This document shows positions 1-7,602 of a DNA stretch of 25,819 bases, piece after piece. Below the pieces are notes generated by a model. It was not told where the DNA came from. It saw only the letters and a program-made list of their open reading frames with translations, and made no database searches. Each line of letters begins with the position of its first letter. The stretch's first letter is position 1. The position numbers and the translations under genes were made by a program. Source of the stretch: Lachnospiraceae bacterium UBA7054 (lineage in GTDB: Bacteria; Bacillota; Clostridia; Lachnospirales; Lachnospiraceae); assembly GCA_002492725.1 (NCBI GenBank), contig DLAF01000030.1:18852-44670 (forward strand), in the 5' to 3' direction.

Positions 1-1
1 T

Positions 2-17
2 CCCCCCCCCCCCCCCC
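2..17. repeat. Poly-C homopolymer, 16 C
   Basis: Sixteen consecutive C residues lie at the extreme left of the window, about 75 bases upstream of the -10 box of the first gene. Such a tract can vary in length by slippage, or may be an assembly or sequencing artefact. The sequence alone cannot decide. Confidence 0.6.
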
Positions 18-92
18 TCTGTCAAGATGTTTTTATTTTTCACATTTTTTGTTAAAATTTGGGGAGTTTTTCACACCGCATTTCTTCGTTTA

Positions 93-101
93 TGCTATAC
101 T
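93..101 (+). promoter_or_regulatory. Extended -10 promoter of the hydrolase gene
   Basis: TGC followed by TATACT (-10 at 96-101) forms an extended -10 element. No good -35 is seen at 17 bases; TTCACA at 70-75 has a 20-base spacer. Transcription would begin near 107, so the longer open frame from 27 cannot be the real start and the 174 start is favoured. Confidence 0.5.
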
Positions 102-173
102 GACTCTATAACAGATTATAATGATCTCCTTTTCATGCCCGAGTCCCATATGACAAGAAAGGCGTCTTTATCT

Positions 174-1634
174 ATGCTGACATTTGAAAAAACAACTCCG
201 GAAAAAGCCGGTATTCCCACCGACTGCATACAGCGATTCACCATGCGGCTTGCCAAAAGGCAGATTCCCATGCACAGTCTTCTCCTCGCAAGGCAGGATC
301 AGCTGTTCTTCGAAGGGTACTATGCCCCCTGCACGGCAGATATGCCGCACCGCATGTTTTCCATCAGCAAAAGCTTCACCGCCGTGGCCGTTTTCTTTCT
401 TGCTGCAGAGGGCCGTCTTTCCCTGGATGACACGATCATCTCCTTCTTCCCTGAAAAGCTTCCCCAAAAAGTGCATCCGTGGATTGCCTCCATGACCATC
501 CGGGACATGCTGATGATGCGCTCCTGCCACGCCGCCACTACCTACAAGGCCGATATGACGTCTGACTGGGTGGAAAGCTATTTTACAACGCCTCCCACTC
601 ATCCAGCCGGCACACTCTTTCACTACGATACTTCCGCACCGCACACACTTTGCGCGCTGGTGGAGAAGCTGACCGGCATGGACATGCTCGACTACCTGAA
701 AGAAAAACTCTCCCCCCTTACTCTCTCGGCCTGCTCTTATATGCTGAAAGACCCCTTCGGCGTCTCCATGGGAGGCACCGGGCTTGTGGCCCTTCCCATG
801 GATCTTTTAAAATTCGGCTTTTTTCTGCTGCACCGCGGAAATGTCTGCGGAAAGCAGCTCCTTCCCGCCTCTTATCTGGATATGGCGGTCTCAGACTTAA
901 GCGCGACCTGCGTAACCGCCCCTCTCCCCAGCGAAGCGCAGGGCTACGGCATGCAGTTCTGGCGCGGTGAAAGAAACAACTATGTATGCTACGGAATGGG
1001 CGGCCAGTTTATCATTGTTTTCCCGGACTGCGGGCTGATCTGCGCAACAACCGCGGACACCCAGTCCATCGCAGGCGGCAATCAGCAGATTTACGACGCA
1101 CTCTACGAAGAGATCCTGCCCGCCATCGGGAACACCCCTTTGCCGGAAACGCCGGAAACCGGGCGGCTTCTTTCATACACTCTGGATTCCCTGCGTCTGG
1201 CTCCCCTGCCGCAAACGGCACTGTCTGCGGACATCCAAAAAACCGCGCGCATGATAAACGGAAAAAACTTCCATGTCCAAACGACACCTTCCGCGTTTGA
1301 GTGCTTTTCCCTGCAGTTTGACCCGGAAGAAACCGCATCCGGCTCTCCCACAGGGGGCAGTCTGTCGTTTGTCTTAAAGAAGCAGGCCTGCACCGTTGTC
1401 TTTGGTATCGGACAGCTGCGCACGGGTTCTTTTCCCCTCTATCACCTAAACTATGCCGCCAGTGGCGCCTGGCTTTCGGACGGCACCTTCTATATCAAGG
1501 CGCACATCATCGATTCCTATGTCGGCTGTGTACAGTTTCAGCTTGCCTTCAAAGAAAACAGCCTGACCGTCTTTTTGCGCAAAAAGGAAGAAAGCCTCTT
1601 TCAGGAATTTGACGGCCATCTGTACTGTACCTAA
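174..1634 (+). CDS. Serine hydrolase, beta-lactamase/esterase (class C-like) family
   Basis: 486-aa penicillin-binding-protein/beta-lactamase fold hydrolase. The nucleophile motif S-I-S-K is at about residues 63-66. A Tyr-containing segment (YDTSAPH...ALVEKLTG) takes the place of the usual YSN-type motif, and GMGGQF near residue 280 stands where such esterases have HGG. About 150 further residues form a C-terminal beta-rich domain. There is no signal peptide from the chosen start, so it is predicted cytoplasmic. I chose ATG 174 because AAGAAAGG lies 11 bases upstream; the earlier in-frame ATGs at 135 and 150 have no ribosome binding site. The substrate cannot be told. Proximity to pectin genes makes a carbohydrate-ester substrate possible, but it is on the other strand and need not be functionally linked. 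Its stop overlaps the convergent stop of the next gene. Confidence 0.82.
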   Translation: MLTFEKTTPEKAGIPTDCIQRFTMRLAKRQIPMHSLLLARQDQLFFEGYYAPCTADMPHRMFSISKSFTAVAVFFLAAEGRLSLDDTIISFFPEKLPQKVHPWIASMTIRDMLMMRSCHAATTYKADMTSDWVESYFTTPPTHPAGTLFHYDTSAPHTLCALVEKLTGMDMLDYLKEKLSPLTLSACSYMLKDPFGVSMGGTGLVALPMDLLKFGFFLLHRGNVCGKQLLPASYLDMAVSDLSATCVTAPLPSEAQGYGMQFWRGERNNYVCYGMGGQFIIVFPDCGLICATTADTQSIAGGNQQIYDALYEEILPAIGNTPLPETPETGRLLSYTLDSLRLAPLPQTALSADIQKTARMINGKNFHVQTTPSAFECFSLQFDPEETASGSPTGGSLSFVLKKQACTVVFGIGQLRTGSFPLYHLNYAASGAWLSDGTFYIKAHIIDSYVGCVQFQLAFKENSLTVFLRKKEESLFQEFDGHLYCT

Positions 1635-2467
1635 CAGTTGTCCCAGAGTCCCTGGATATAGTTACGGGCCGCTTCCGCATTCTGCGGATTCGTATTTTCC
1701 AGCGTTACATGGATATAGGGTTTCTCCTTCTTAATAAAACGGATGATATCTCCATAATCCATCTCCCCCGTGCCGGCCGCCACGGAAATCAGTTTCTTAT
1801 CCTCCACCACGAAATCCTTGATATGCACCACCGCAATATCGTCTCTGAGAATTGTAAGCGCTTCCCCAATAATGTCCTCCCGATTTTGATAGTTGCTGAT
1901 ATCCAACAAATTGACCGGATCAAAAATGATCTGCAGATTTGGAGAAGCAATTTCATCAAGCACCCGTCTCGCCCGTTTGGGATTCCATACGATATGCTTA
2001 AACACAGGCTCTATCGCAAAGATAACGCCCATTTTTTCCGCATACTCCACAACCGGGCGCAGATTATCAATGAAAATTTGCAGCGCCTCCTCGGAATGGT
2101 TTCTCTCTTCGTATTGATAGGCTTCATTCACGGCTCCGGTCTCCGTACCGACCACCCCCGCTCCCAAGAGCGAAGCAAAGCGAATATGCGAAAGATACCG
2201 CCCGCGTATTTTTTTCAGGCTCTCCTCATTGGGATTCGCCAGATTCAGATAGCAGCCAAGTACCGCAATATCCAGCCCTGCCTCCGCAAACATACGTTTC
2301 AGATAACAGGCAAACCCCGGCGTCAGCGCGCCATCCGCCACAGAATACTCGGAAATCACCTTTGACAGCGCCAGATGCCCACAGCGAAATCCCTGTTTCT
2401 GTGCAATCTTCAGCCGCTCCTCAAGCGGCGCTTTCTCAATATCATGTAACCTGATTCCCAGCTGCAT
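1631..2467 (-). CDS. Sugar phosphate isomerase/epimerase-type TIM barrel (xylose isomerase-like)
   Basis: 278-aa protein of the xylose-isomerase-like TIM-barrel/AP-endonuclease-2 superfamily, which isomerises or epimerises sugars and sugar acids using a divalent metal. The expected metal ligands are visible: E153 in AIEPV, D183 in IFDPVN, H215 in VVHIKD and E257 in TLEN. The start at 2467 is preceded by GGAGG with a 7-base gap; an open frame continuing upstream to 2563 runs through the structured element and is not expected to be translated. It is the last gene after the pectinesterase and GH28 genes on this strand, 152 bases beyond GH28, with the structured element between. Its role in hexuronate metabolism is inferred from position; the exact substrate is unknown. 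The TAG stop overlaps the convergent hydrolase stop (shared CTAA). Confidence 0.8.
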   Translation of the reverse strand: MQLGIRLHDIEKAPLEERLKIAQKQGFRCGHLALSKVISEYSVADGALTPGFACYLKRMFAEAGLDIAVLGCYLNLANPNEESLKKIRGRYLSHIRFASLLGAGVVGTETGAVNEAYQYEERNHSEEALQIFIDNLRPVVEYAEKMGVIFAIEPVFKHIVWNPKRARRVLDEIASPNLQIIFDPVNLLDISNYQNREDIIGEALTILRDDIAVVHIKDFVVEDKKLISVAAGTGEMDYGDIIRFIKKEKPYIHVTLENTNPQNAEAARNYIQGLWDNC

Positions 2468-2480
2468 CCTACTACCTCCA

Positions 2481-2608
2481 TGCCGGAGCTTTTTTGCGAA
2501 GGCACGCCAGAGAATGCTGCTTTTCAGGCATTCTCTGCGATTCCGAGTTTGTGGCTCCGGCACAAACTCGCGGTTGAAAAATCAGCGCATCAGCGTGATT
2601 TTTCAACC
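2481..2608 (-). repeat. Structured intergenic element, copy A (possible cis-acting RNA or palindromic mobile element)
   Basis: Described on the plus strand. TGCCGGAGC (2481-2489) can pair with GCTCCGGCA (2554-2562). A stem-loop AGAGAATGC/GCATTCTCT lies at 2509-2517/2528-2536. CGAGTTTGTG/CACAAACTCG (2544-2553/2561-2570) encloses the loop GCTCCGG, the same bases that pair with the tail, so a pseudoknot or a switch is possible. A 13-bp stem (2572-2584/2596-2608) follows, with a bulged G, a CGC/GCG extension and an ATCA loop. Copy B at 7603-7725 has the same architecture with compensatory stem changes. Read on the minus strand, the element ends 1 base before the GGAGG of the isomerase gene. It also fills the gap after the GH28 stop. 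I do not recognise it as a known riboswitch. Confidence 0.8.
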
Positions 2609-2619
2609 TGCCTCCCTTT

Positions 2620-4179
2620 TCAGTCTCTTTTCACACTGTTCACATTCTCCAGCGTTACCGGCTCTCCCTCCGCGCCTTCTATGACCACGTTATCCAAAAC
2701 AAGCGTCTCCACATTTTTCGCATATAGCCCGCGTTTCGTACAGGCCTCTACCCCTTCCGACATGATCGGCACATCCGTCTTCGTCTCCTTTGCAAAGGAA
2801 ATAAAACAGTTCCGCATTGTAATCTGCCCGATCTTTTTTTCCGGAAGTCCTTCAAAATACGCGGCAGCGACATGGCAGTTGACCGCATGGATATTTTCAA
2901 ACACAAAATGCCTCATCTGCGGCGTTCTCTCATCCACAGGGTACGTTTCTCTCGACTGTACATATTCTGTCCGTCCGTCCGGATCGCAGAAATAAAACGC
3001 GTTTGCCGTAAACGGCGTCATTACCTGATCCATCTCGATATCGCGGAAAATGATGTCATCCAGAACCGAGTCTTCTCCCCTGCCCCGTCTTGTCTTGATC
3101 CGCAGCCCTCTGTCCGTGTGGGAGAAACGGCATTTTTCCACCAACATATTCCGAACGCCCGCACCAATCTCGCTTCCCACCGTAACCGCGCCGTGGCCGT
3201 TTTCCATCAGACAGTGAACGATATGCACATTTTCGGAAGGCGTCTTGTATTTTTTTCCCATATAAATCTTCCCCGACTTCACCGCGATGCAGTCGTCGCC
3301 CAGGGAGAAATGGACCCCCGCAATCTTGACATTACGACAGGATTCCGGATCGATGCCGTCCGTATTGGGCGACTGCTTGGGATTGCAAATCTTTAAATTG
3401 GCAAAGACCAAGTCGCTGCTGAAAAACGGGTGAACCACCCATGCCGGACTGTCATGGAAGGTCAATCCCTGTACCTGTATCTTTTCACAGTGGTTCAAAA
3501 ACAGCATTCTCGGCCGATATGCCCCCACCATCACCTTGGGATTGTGCCACCAGTTCTCTGCGGAGGCACAGCCATTCACCGCGCCCTCTCCGTACAGTTT
3601 CACATCGGTCACCCCGATTCCGCAGATCACGCCTGCAAACATGGGCTGCGGCTCCCCCTCCCATGTCCCCAAATGGTATTCTTCCTTTCCGTTTGTGCCG
3701 GTAATCCTTCCCGGGAACTTTGCAAACCGATTCCTGTCCGTCTCGGCGAGCAGCTCCGCTCCCTTTGCCAGCTCCAAACGAATCCCGCTCTTTAAAAAAA
3801 TGCTTGTGATCCTGTAGCTGCCTGCCGGCACAAGCACACGGCCTGCGGGCGGACACGCCATGATCGCCGCCTGAAGAAATCCCGTGTCATCCGTCTTGCC
3901 GTCCCCGGCAGCTCCAAGGTCTTTTACATTGATCGTGACGGACTCTTCCTCCGTCCGAAAAGAAAGACTTCCCACGATATCTTTCTTTTGATTGGTGACA
4001 ACAAGCGTGTACGCCGTATCCGGCTCCAAATCGTAGAGACTGGTAACTGCCACATCGGTTTCCTGCCGTTCCTCATCGTTTAGCAGCAGCCGATACGGCT
4101 CCGCGGTCTCATAGGTTCCGCCATCGTCAAGCGCAACCGTCACGCTGCGCGCCGTTCTCATGATTAATTGTATCTCCAT
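2620..4179 (-). CDS. Glycoside hydrolase family 28, (exo)polygalacturonase-type
   Basis: 519-aa parallel beta-helix enzyme that hydrolyses alpha-1,4 bonds between galacturonate units. All GH28 signature motifs are present: NTD at 272-274, GDD at 294-296, GHG at 328-330 and RIK at 360-362, giving the three catalytic Asp, the His and the substrate-binding Arg/Lys. Residues 1-80 look like a short fibronectin-III-type domain, as in exo-acting bacterial GH28 enzymes. There is no signal peptide, so it probably trims imported oligogalacturonides in the cytoplasm to free galacturonate for UxaC. A strong AAGGAGG lies 7 bases upstream of the start. The gap to the upstream pectinesterase is only 23 bases, so the two are co-transcribed. 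Whether it is exo-acting or unsaturated-oligomer-specific is inferred, not shown. Confidence 0.92.
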   Translation of the reverse strand: MEIQLIMRTARSVTVALDDGGTYETAEPYRLLLNDEERQETDVAVTSLYDLEPDTAYTLVVTNQKKDIVGSLSFRTEEESVTINVKDLGAAGDGKTDDTGFLQAAIMACPPAGRVLVPAGSYRITSIFLKSGIRLELAKGAELLAETDRNRFAKFPGRITGTNGKEEYHLGTWEGEPQPMFAGVICGIGVTDVKLYGEGAVNGCASAENWWHNPKVMVGAYRPRMLFLNHCEKIQVQGLTFHDSPAWVVHPFFSSDLVFANLKICNPKQSPNTDGIDPESCRNVKIAGVHFSLGDDCIAVKSGKIYMGKKYKTPSENVHIVHCLMENGHGAVTVGSEIGAGVRNMLVEKCRFSHTDRGLRIKTRRGRGEDSVLDDIIFRDIEMDQVMTPFTANAFYFCDPDGRTEYVQSRETYPVDERTPQMRHFVFENIHAVNCHVAAAYFEGLPEKKIGQITMRNCFISFAKETKTDVPIMSEGVEACTKRGLYAKNVETLVLDNVVIEGAEGEPVTLENVNSVKRD

Positions 4180-4202
4180 ACGATTACCTCCTTCTCATTC
4201 CA

Positions 4203-4973
4203 TCATTCCTGTTTCCCGCTCAGAAAATGCACATAATCCGGCCTGACTGCTCCCTGTGCTCCCGGGCCGTAAGAACCTATCTCCTCAAAGACAACGCTCA
4301 CGCGCGCTTCGGTCTTACCCCAGTCATGAAATCCTTCTTTATGAATGTGTTCTCCCAGATAGCATTGTTCCAGCCGCACTTTCGCATATTCCCGCCATGG
4401 CCTGGCGATATAGCAGCTCTCCTTTTTCACGTCGGCGGCCGCCGTAAATTTACAGTTTCTCGCCACGAACCCCGTCTGCACGTCTTCCGGCGTGGAGGGC
4501 GCAAACACATAGCCCTCCTCCACACTGACAAATTCACAGTTGTCAAAATACGCCGTTGCACCGCCGAAAATGAAATCTACGCCGCCGCTGATTTTGCAGT
4601 TTTTGAAAGAAACCGTCCGCCTCGTTCTGGGTGTAAACTGCCCGGGGCCTAAAAAACCGTCCTTTTGATATTCATGAGGCGGCAGCGGCGCCAAAAACAG
4701 GGTATCCTGATGCCCTTCCAGCATGCAGTCCTCCAAAACGATGTCATCCCCGTCCAGATAGAGGGCAATCGCCTGCCCCACTTTCCTTCCGCTTCCGGCC
4801 GTATTGGCAATGCGGCAGTTTTTAAACTTCACGCGATTCCCGTTCACCAGAACCGTCGCCGTGCGGAAGGTATGATAAGGACGTCCGTCCTCATGGCGCA
4901 TATGAGCGCTTAAGCTGCCCTCGAAATTTTTTCCCTCTATAAGGATGTCGCTCTCCGAAATTACATAACTCAT
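4203..4973 (-). CDS. Pectinesterase (carbohydrate esterase family 8), N-terminally short
   Basis: 256-aa beta-helix enzyme that removes methyl esters from (oligo)galacturonate. The CE8 active site is complete: Q67 in GQAIAL, Q89-D90 in HQDTLF, D133 in GVDFIFG and R191/W193 in ARPWREY. Family members usually begin about 50-80 residues earlier with a V-x-x-DGSGDFxTIQxA segment; here that first part of the helix is absent. The 120 bases upstream hold only the divergent regulator's promoter and start, so it is not encoded next door. There is no signal peptide, so it is predicted cytoplasmic and would act on imported oligomers before GH28. GAGG lies 8 bases before the ATG. It is the first gene of the pme-GH28-isomerase unit and is divergent from the LacI-family gene. 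Confidence 0.88.
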   Translation of the reverse strand: MSYVISESDILIEGKNFEGSLSAHMRHEDGRPYHTFRTATVLVNGNRVKFKNCRIANTAGSGRKVGQAIALYLDGDDIVLEDCMLEGHQDTLFLAPLPPHEYQKDGFLGPGQFTPRTRRTVSFKNCKISGGVDFIFGGATAYFDNCEFVSVEEGYVFAPSTPEDVQTGFVARNCKFTAAADVKKESCYIARPWREYAKVRLEQCYLGEHIHKEGFHDWGKTEARVSVVFEEIGSYGPGAQGAVRPDYVHFLSGKQE

Positions 4974-4996
4974 AATGAAACCTCTTACATTTTCAC

Positions 4997-5025
4997 TTGC
5001 TATTTTTGCTCACAAAACTTATGAT
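4997..5025 (+). promoter_or_regulatory. Promoter of the LacI-family regulator gene
   Basis: TTGCTA (-35, 4997-5002), a 17-base spacer and TATGAT (-10, 5020-5025) point toward the regulator gene. The 120-base divergent gap must also hold the promoter of the pectinesterase gene. No convincing hexamer pair or palindromic operator is seen for that direction. Confidence 0.5.
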
Positions 5026-5093
5026 AATAGAGAAAGGTGCCCCATGCGGCTCGCTTTCACAAACCCCCGGAAAAAGAAAGGCAGATTTACAAA

Positions 5094-6098
5094 ATGAATA
5101 TTTACGATATTGCCAAGGAAGCGGGCGTATCTATCGCAACGGTATCCAGAGTCATGAATGACAGTCCGAAAGTCAGCGAAAAAACAAAAAAGAAAGTTAA
5201 GGAAATCATCGAGCGTTCCGAATATACACCCAATATCTTTGCACAGGGGCTCGGACTCAATACCATGCACACCATTGGCGTGCTGGTTCCCCGTATTTCC
5301 GACGCCTACATGTCCTCCGTTGTTGCTTTTCTGGAGGAATATCTGCACGACAAGGGTTACGGCTGTATTTTAGGGTGCAGCGGCTATTCCCGCGCGGAAA
5401 AAGAGGCTCATGTGTCCATGATGCTCTCCAAACACATCGACGCGCTGATTCTGGTCGGTTCCACCTATGCCGGAACGGGCACGATCGAAGAAGAAACCGA
5501 TTACATCCGAAAAGCGGCCTCCAAAACTCCCGTTTTTCTCATCAACGGCCTGGTCAACGGCGAAAATGTCTACTGCACTGCATCCAACGATTATCAGGCG
5601 GCCTACGACGTAACCATAAAGCTGATTGAAAACGGCAGACGCCGAATCGCATTTCTCACGGATTCCCATTCCTACAGCGCCAACCAGAAACGGATGGGAT
5701 ATGAGACCGCACTTACCTATTCGAATATCCCCATTGACAAAGCGCTACAGCTTTTTGTAAAAAACGATATCTATCAGGCCAGAGATTTACTGCTCTCCAG
5801 GCCGGATCATTCATTTGACAGCGTATTCGCCACAGACGACGGTCTCGCCGTGGGAGCCGTCAAATACGCCGGGGAAAAGGGACTGCGCATTCCGGAAGAC
5901 ATGGAAATCGTCGGCTATAACAACTCCTCCCTCTGTATCTGCTCAAACCCTGAGCTGACTTCCGTGGATAACTGCATTTCCAAAGTTTGCAGCGATACCG
6001 TGGAACGATTGCTCAAAGTGCTCGATAAAAAGGAAGGGGTATCCGCCCACAATATCGTGGGCTGCTCCATCGCGCGCAGGAACACCACCTCTTTCTAA
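5094..6098 (+). CDS. LacI-family transcriptional regulator
   Basis: 334-aa regulator starting with a textbook LacI headpiece (MNIYDIAKEAGVSIATVSR...) followed by a periplasmic-binding-protein-type effector domain (from about residue 60, NTMHTIGVLVPRISD...). The C-terminal effector core carries FATDDGLAVGAVKYA and IVGYNNSS. The start at 5094 is set by this headpiece; the upstream in-frame ATG at 5037 would add 19 residues foreign to the family. AGAAAGG lies 12 bases upstream. It is divergent from the pectinesterase operon and convergent with uxaA, so it sits between the two galacturonate gene groups and is the obvious candidate for their pathway repressor. Effector and operator are inferred only. 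The ATGTAAGCGYTTACAT palindromes at uxaC and the hydrogenase operon are LacI/CcpA-type and might be its targets. Confidence 0.92.
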   Translation: MNIYDIAKEAGVSIATVSRVMNDSPKVSEKTKKKVKEIIERSEYTPNIFAQGLGLNTMHTIGVLVPRISDAYMSSVVAFLEEYLHDKGYGCILGCSGYSRAEKEAHVSMMLSKHIDALILVGSTYAGTGTIEEETDYIRKAASKTPVFLINGLVNGENVYCTASNDYQAAYDVTIKLIENGRRRIAFLTDSHSYSANQKRMGYETALTYSNIPIDKALQLFVKNDIYQARDLLLSRPDHSFDSVFATDDGLAVGAVKYAGEKGLRIPEDMEIVGYNNSSLCICSNPELTSVDNCISKVCSDTVERLLKVLDKKEGVSAHNIVGCSIARRNTTSF

Positions 6099-6101
6099 AG
6101 A

Positions 6102-6130
6102 GGCGGAGCCGTTTACAAAACGACTCCGTC
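6102..6130. terminator. Hairpin between convergent LacI-family gene and uxaA
   Basis: An inverted repeat (CGGAG-C-CGTTT, loop ACA, AAACG-A-CTCCG) lies just beyond the regulator's stop and covers the last codons and stop of uxaA. No U-run follows on either strand, so intrinsic termination would be weak. It may act bidirectionally. Confidence 0.35.
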
Positions 6131-7591
6131 CTTAAAGATGGATATTTCTCTGTAACCCCTCTTTTCCGTCTGCGTCTTTTCTCCGCTCGCCACAGATAAC
6201 ACATAGTCAAGAAGTCTCAATCCTGCGTCATTTAAAGGCTCTCCTTCCGCTACCGTTCCGGCGTTGAAATCGATCCATCCGGATTTCTTTCCGGCAAGCG
6301 CCGTATTTGTGGCAATCTTCACCGTCGGCGCTGGCGCCCCGAAAGGTGTGCCTCGTCCGGTCGTAAAAAGGATCATATGCGCGCCCGAAGCCGTTAAGTT
6401 AGTCGCACTGACCAGATCATTGCCGGGGCCCGACAGCAGATTTAAGCCCCTTTGGGTCACCGGCTCGGCATAACGGAGCACATCCACGATCTGCGCATGT
6501 CCGCCCTTCTGTACACAGCCGCAGGACTTATCCTCCAGTGTCGTGATCCCGCCCGCCTTGTTGCCGGGGCTTGGATTCTCATATACCACCTGTCCATGCT
6601 CCACAAAGTACGTTTTAAAATCATTTACCATAGAGACAGCCTTGTCAAACACCTCTCTGCTCTGACAGCGGTTGAACAAAATACTCTCTGCACCGAACAT
6701 TTCCGGCACTTCGGTCAACACCGTAGACCCGCCGATGGATACCATATAATCGGAAAACCTTCCCACCGTCGGATTTGCCGTGATTCCGGACAGGCCGTCC
6801 GAACCGCCGCACTTCATGCCGATTACAAGCTTACTTGCGGAAATCTCTTCTCTCCGAAAGGCTCCGGCATACGCCGCCAGCTCGGCGAGCAGCCTGCTGC
6901 CCTCTTTAAGCTCATCCTCCACATTCTGACAAACCAGGAATTTCACCCTGGCGGGATCCCAGGAACCAAGCTCTTCCTGAAACTGGGACATCGTCAGATT
7001 CTCACAGCCAAGGCCGAGAACCAGCACGCCCCCCGCATTCGGATGCCTGACCAGCGCAGCGAGCAGTTTTTTGGTCTGCTCATGATCCTCACCAAGCTGA
7101 CTGCAGCCAAAGGGATGGGGAAAAGAATACAGGCCCTCAATGCTGCCGCTCACCAGATGCTGGTTCTGTTTCGCCAGCTCCCCGGCTACGGAATTGACAC
7201 AGCCCACCGTGGGAATGATCCAAAGCTCATTTCGGATTGCGGCCCTGCCGTCCTGCCGCAGATATCCCTGAAAGGTTCTCTCCGGAATCTCGGGAAGGCT
7301 GCTCTCCACATGTTCATACGTGTAAGTATCGCTCTCGGATAGATTAGTCCGCACATTATGCGTGTGCACCCAGTCTCCCGCCTTGATGTTCTTCGTAGCA
7401 ACCGCAATCACATTGCCGTACTTGACCACCGGGTCTCCCTCTGCGATATCCCGCAGGGCAATTTTGTGCCCCCGCATAATCGGTTCATTTGAAACCACCT
7501 CGCCGCCCTCAACGGAAACCTTCTCGCCCTGTGCAATATCGTCAAGCATTACCGCCACATTGTCATTCGGATGAATTTGTATATATTTCAT
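6113..7591 (-). CDS. uxaA: Altronate dehydratase UxaA
   Basis: 492-aa enzyme that dehydrates D-altronate to 2-keto-3-deoxy-D-gluconate, the third step of galacturonate catabolism. The N-terminal ~90 residues are a SAF-type domain (IHPNDNVAVMLDDIAQGE...GHKIALRDIAEGD). The larger UxaA/GarD domain follows, with GYLRQDGRAAIRN, VGCVNSVA, GCENL, GMKCGGSDGLSGITANP, the Cys-rich KSCGCVQKGGH and the conserved TTGRGTPFG. The start at 7591 follows GGGGG with a 5-base gap; the upstream in-frame start at 7627 lies inside the structured element. It follows uxaB on the same strand but is separated from it by 158 bases filled by structured element copy B, whose end abuts this gene's ribosome binding site. 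It is convergent with the LacI-family gene. Confidence 0.94.
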   Translation of the reverse strand: MKYIQIHPNDNVAVMLDDIAQGEKVSVEGGEVVSNEPIMRGHKIALRDIAEGDPVVKYGNVIAVATKNIKAGDWVHTHNVRTNLSESDTYTYEHVESSLPEIPERTFQGYLRQDGRAAIRNELWIIPTVGCVNSVAGELAKQNQHLVSGSIEGLYSFPHPFGCSQLGEDHEQTKKLLAALVRHPNAGGVLVLGLGCENLTMSQFQEELGSWDPARVKFLVCQNVEDELKEGSRLLAELAAYAGAFRREEISASKLVIGMKCGGSDGLSGITANPTVGRFSDYMVSIGGSTVLTEVPEMFGAESILFNRCQSREVFDKAVSMVNDFKTYFVEHGQVVYENPSPGNKAGGITTLEDKSCGCVQKGGHAQIVDVLRYAEPVTQRGLNLLSGPGNDLVSATNLTASGAHMILFTTGRGTPFGAPAPTVKIATNTALAGKKSGWIDFNAGTVAEGEPLNDAGLRLLDYVLSVASGEKTQTEKRGYREISIFKDGVVL

Positions 7592-7602
7592 GATTACCCC
7601 CA

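Noticed and set aside
27..173. N-terminal extension of the serine hydrolase as a signal peptide
   Set aside because: The extension spans the -10 promoter element and lacks a ribosome binding site; the ATG at 174 has one.
2572..2608. End hairpins of the repeated elements as plain Rho-independent terminators
   Set aside because: The T-rich part is inside the stem and no U-run follows. The conserved bulge, tetraloop and further conserved hairpins are not explained by simple termination.
5037..5093. Earlier start of the LacI-family gene
   Set aside because: It would add 19 residues ahead of the conserved headpiece, and the ATG lies only about 11 bases after the -10 box.
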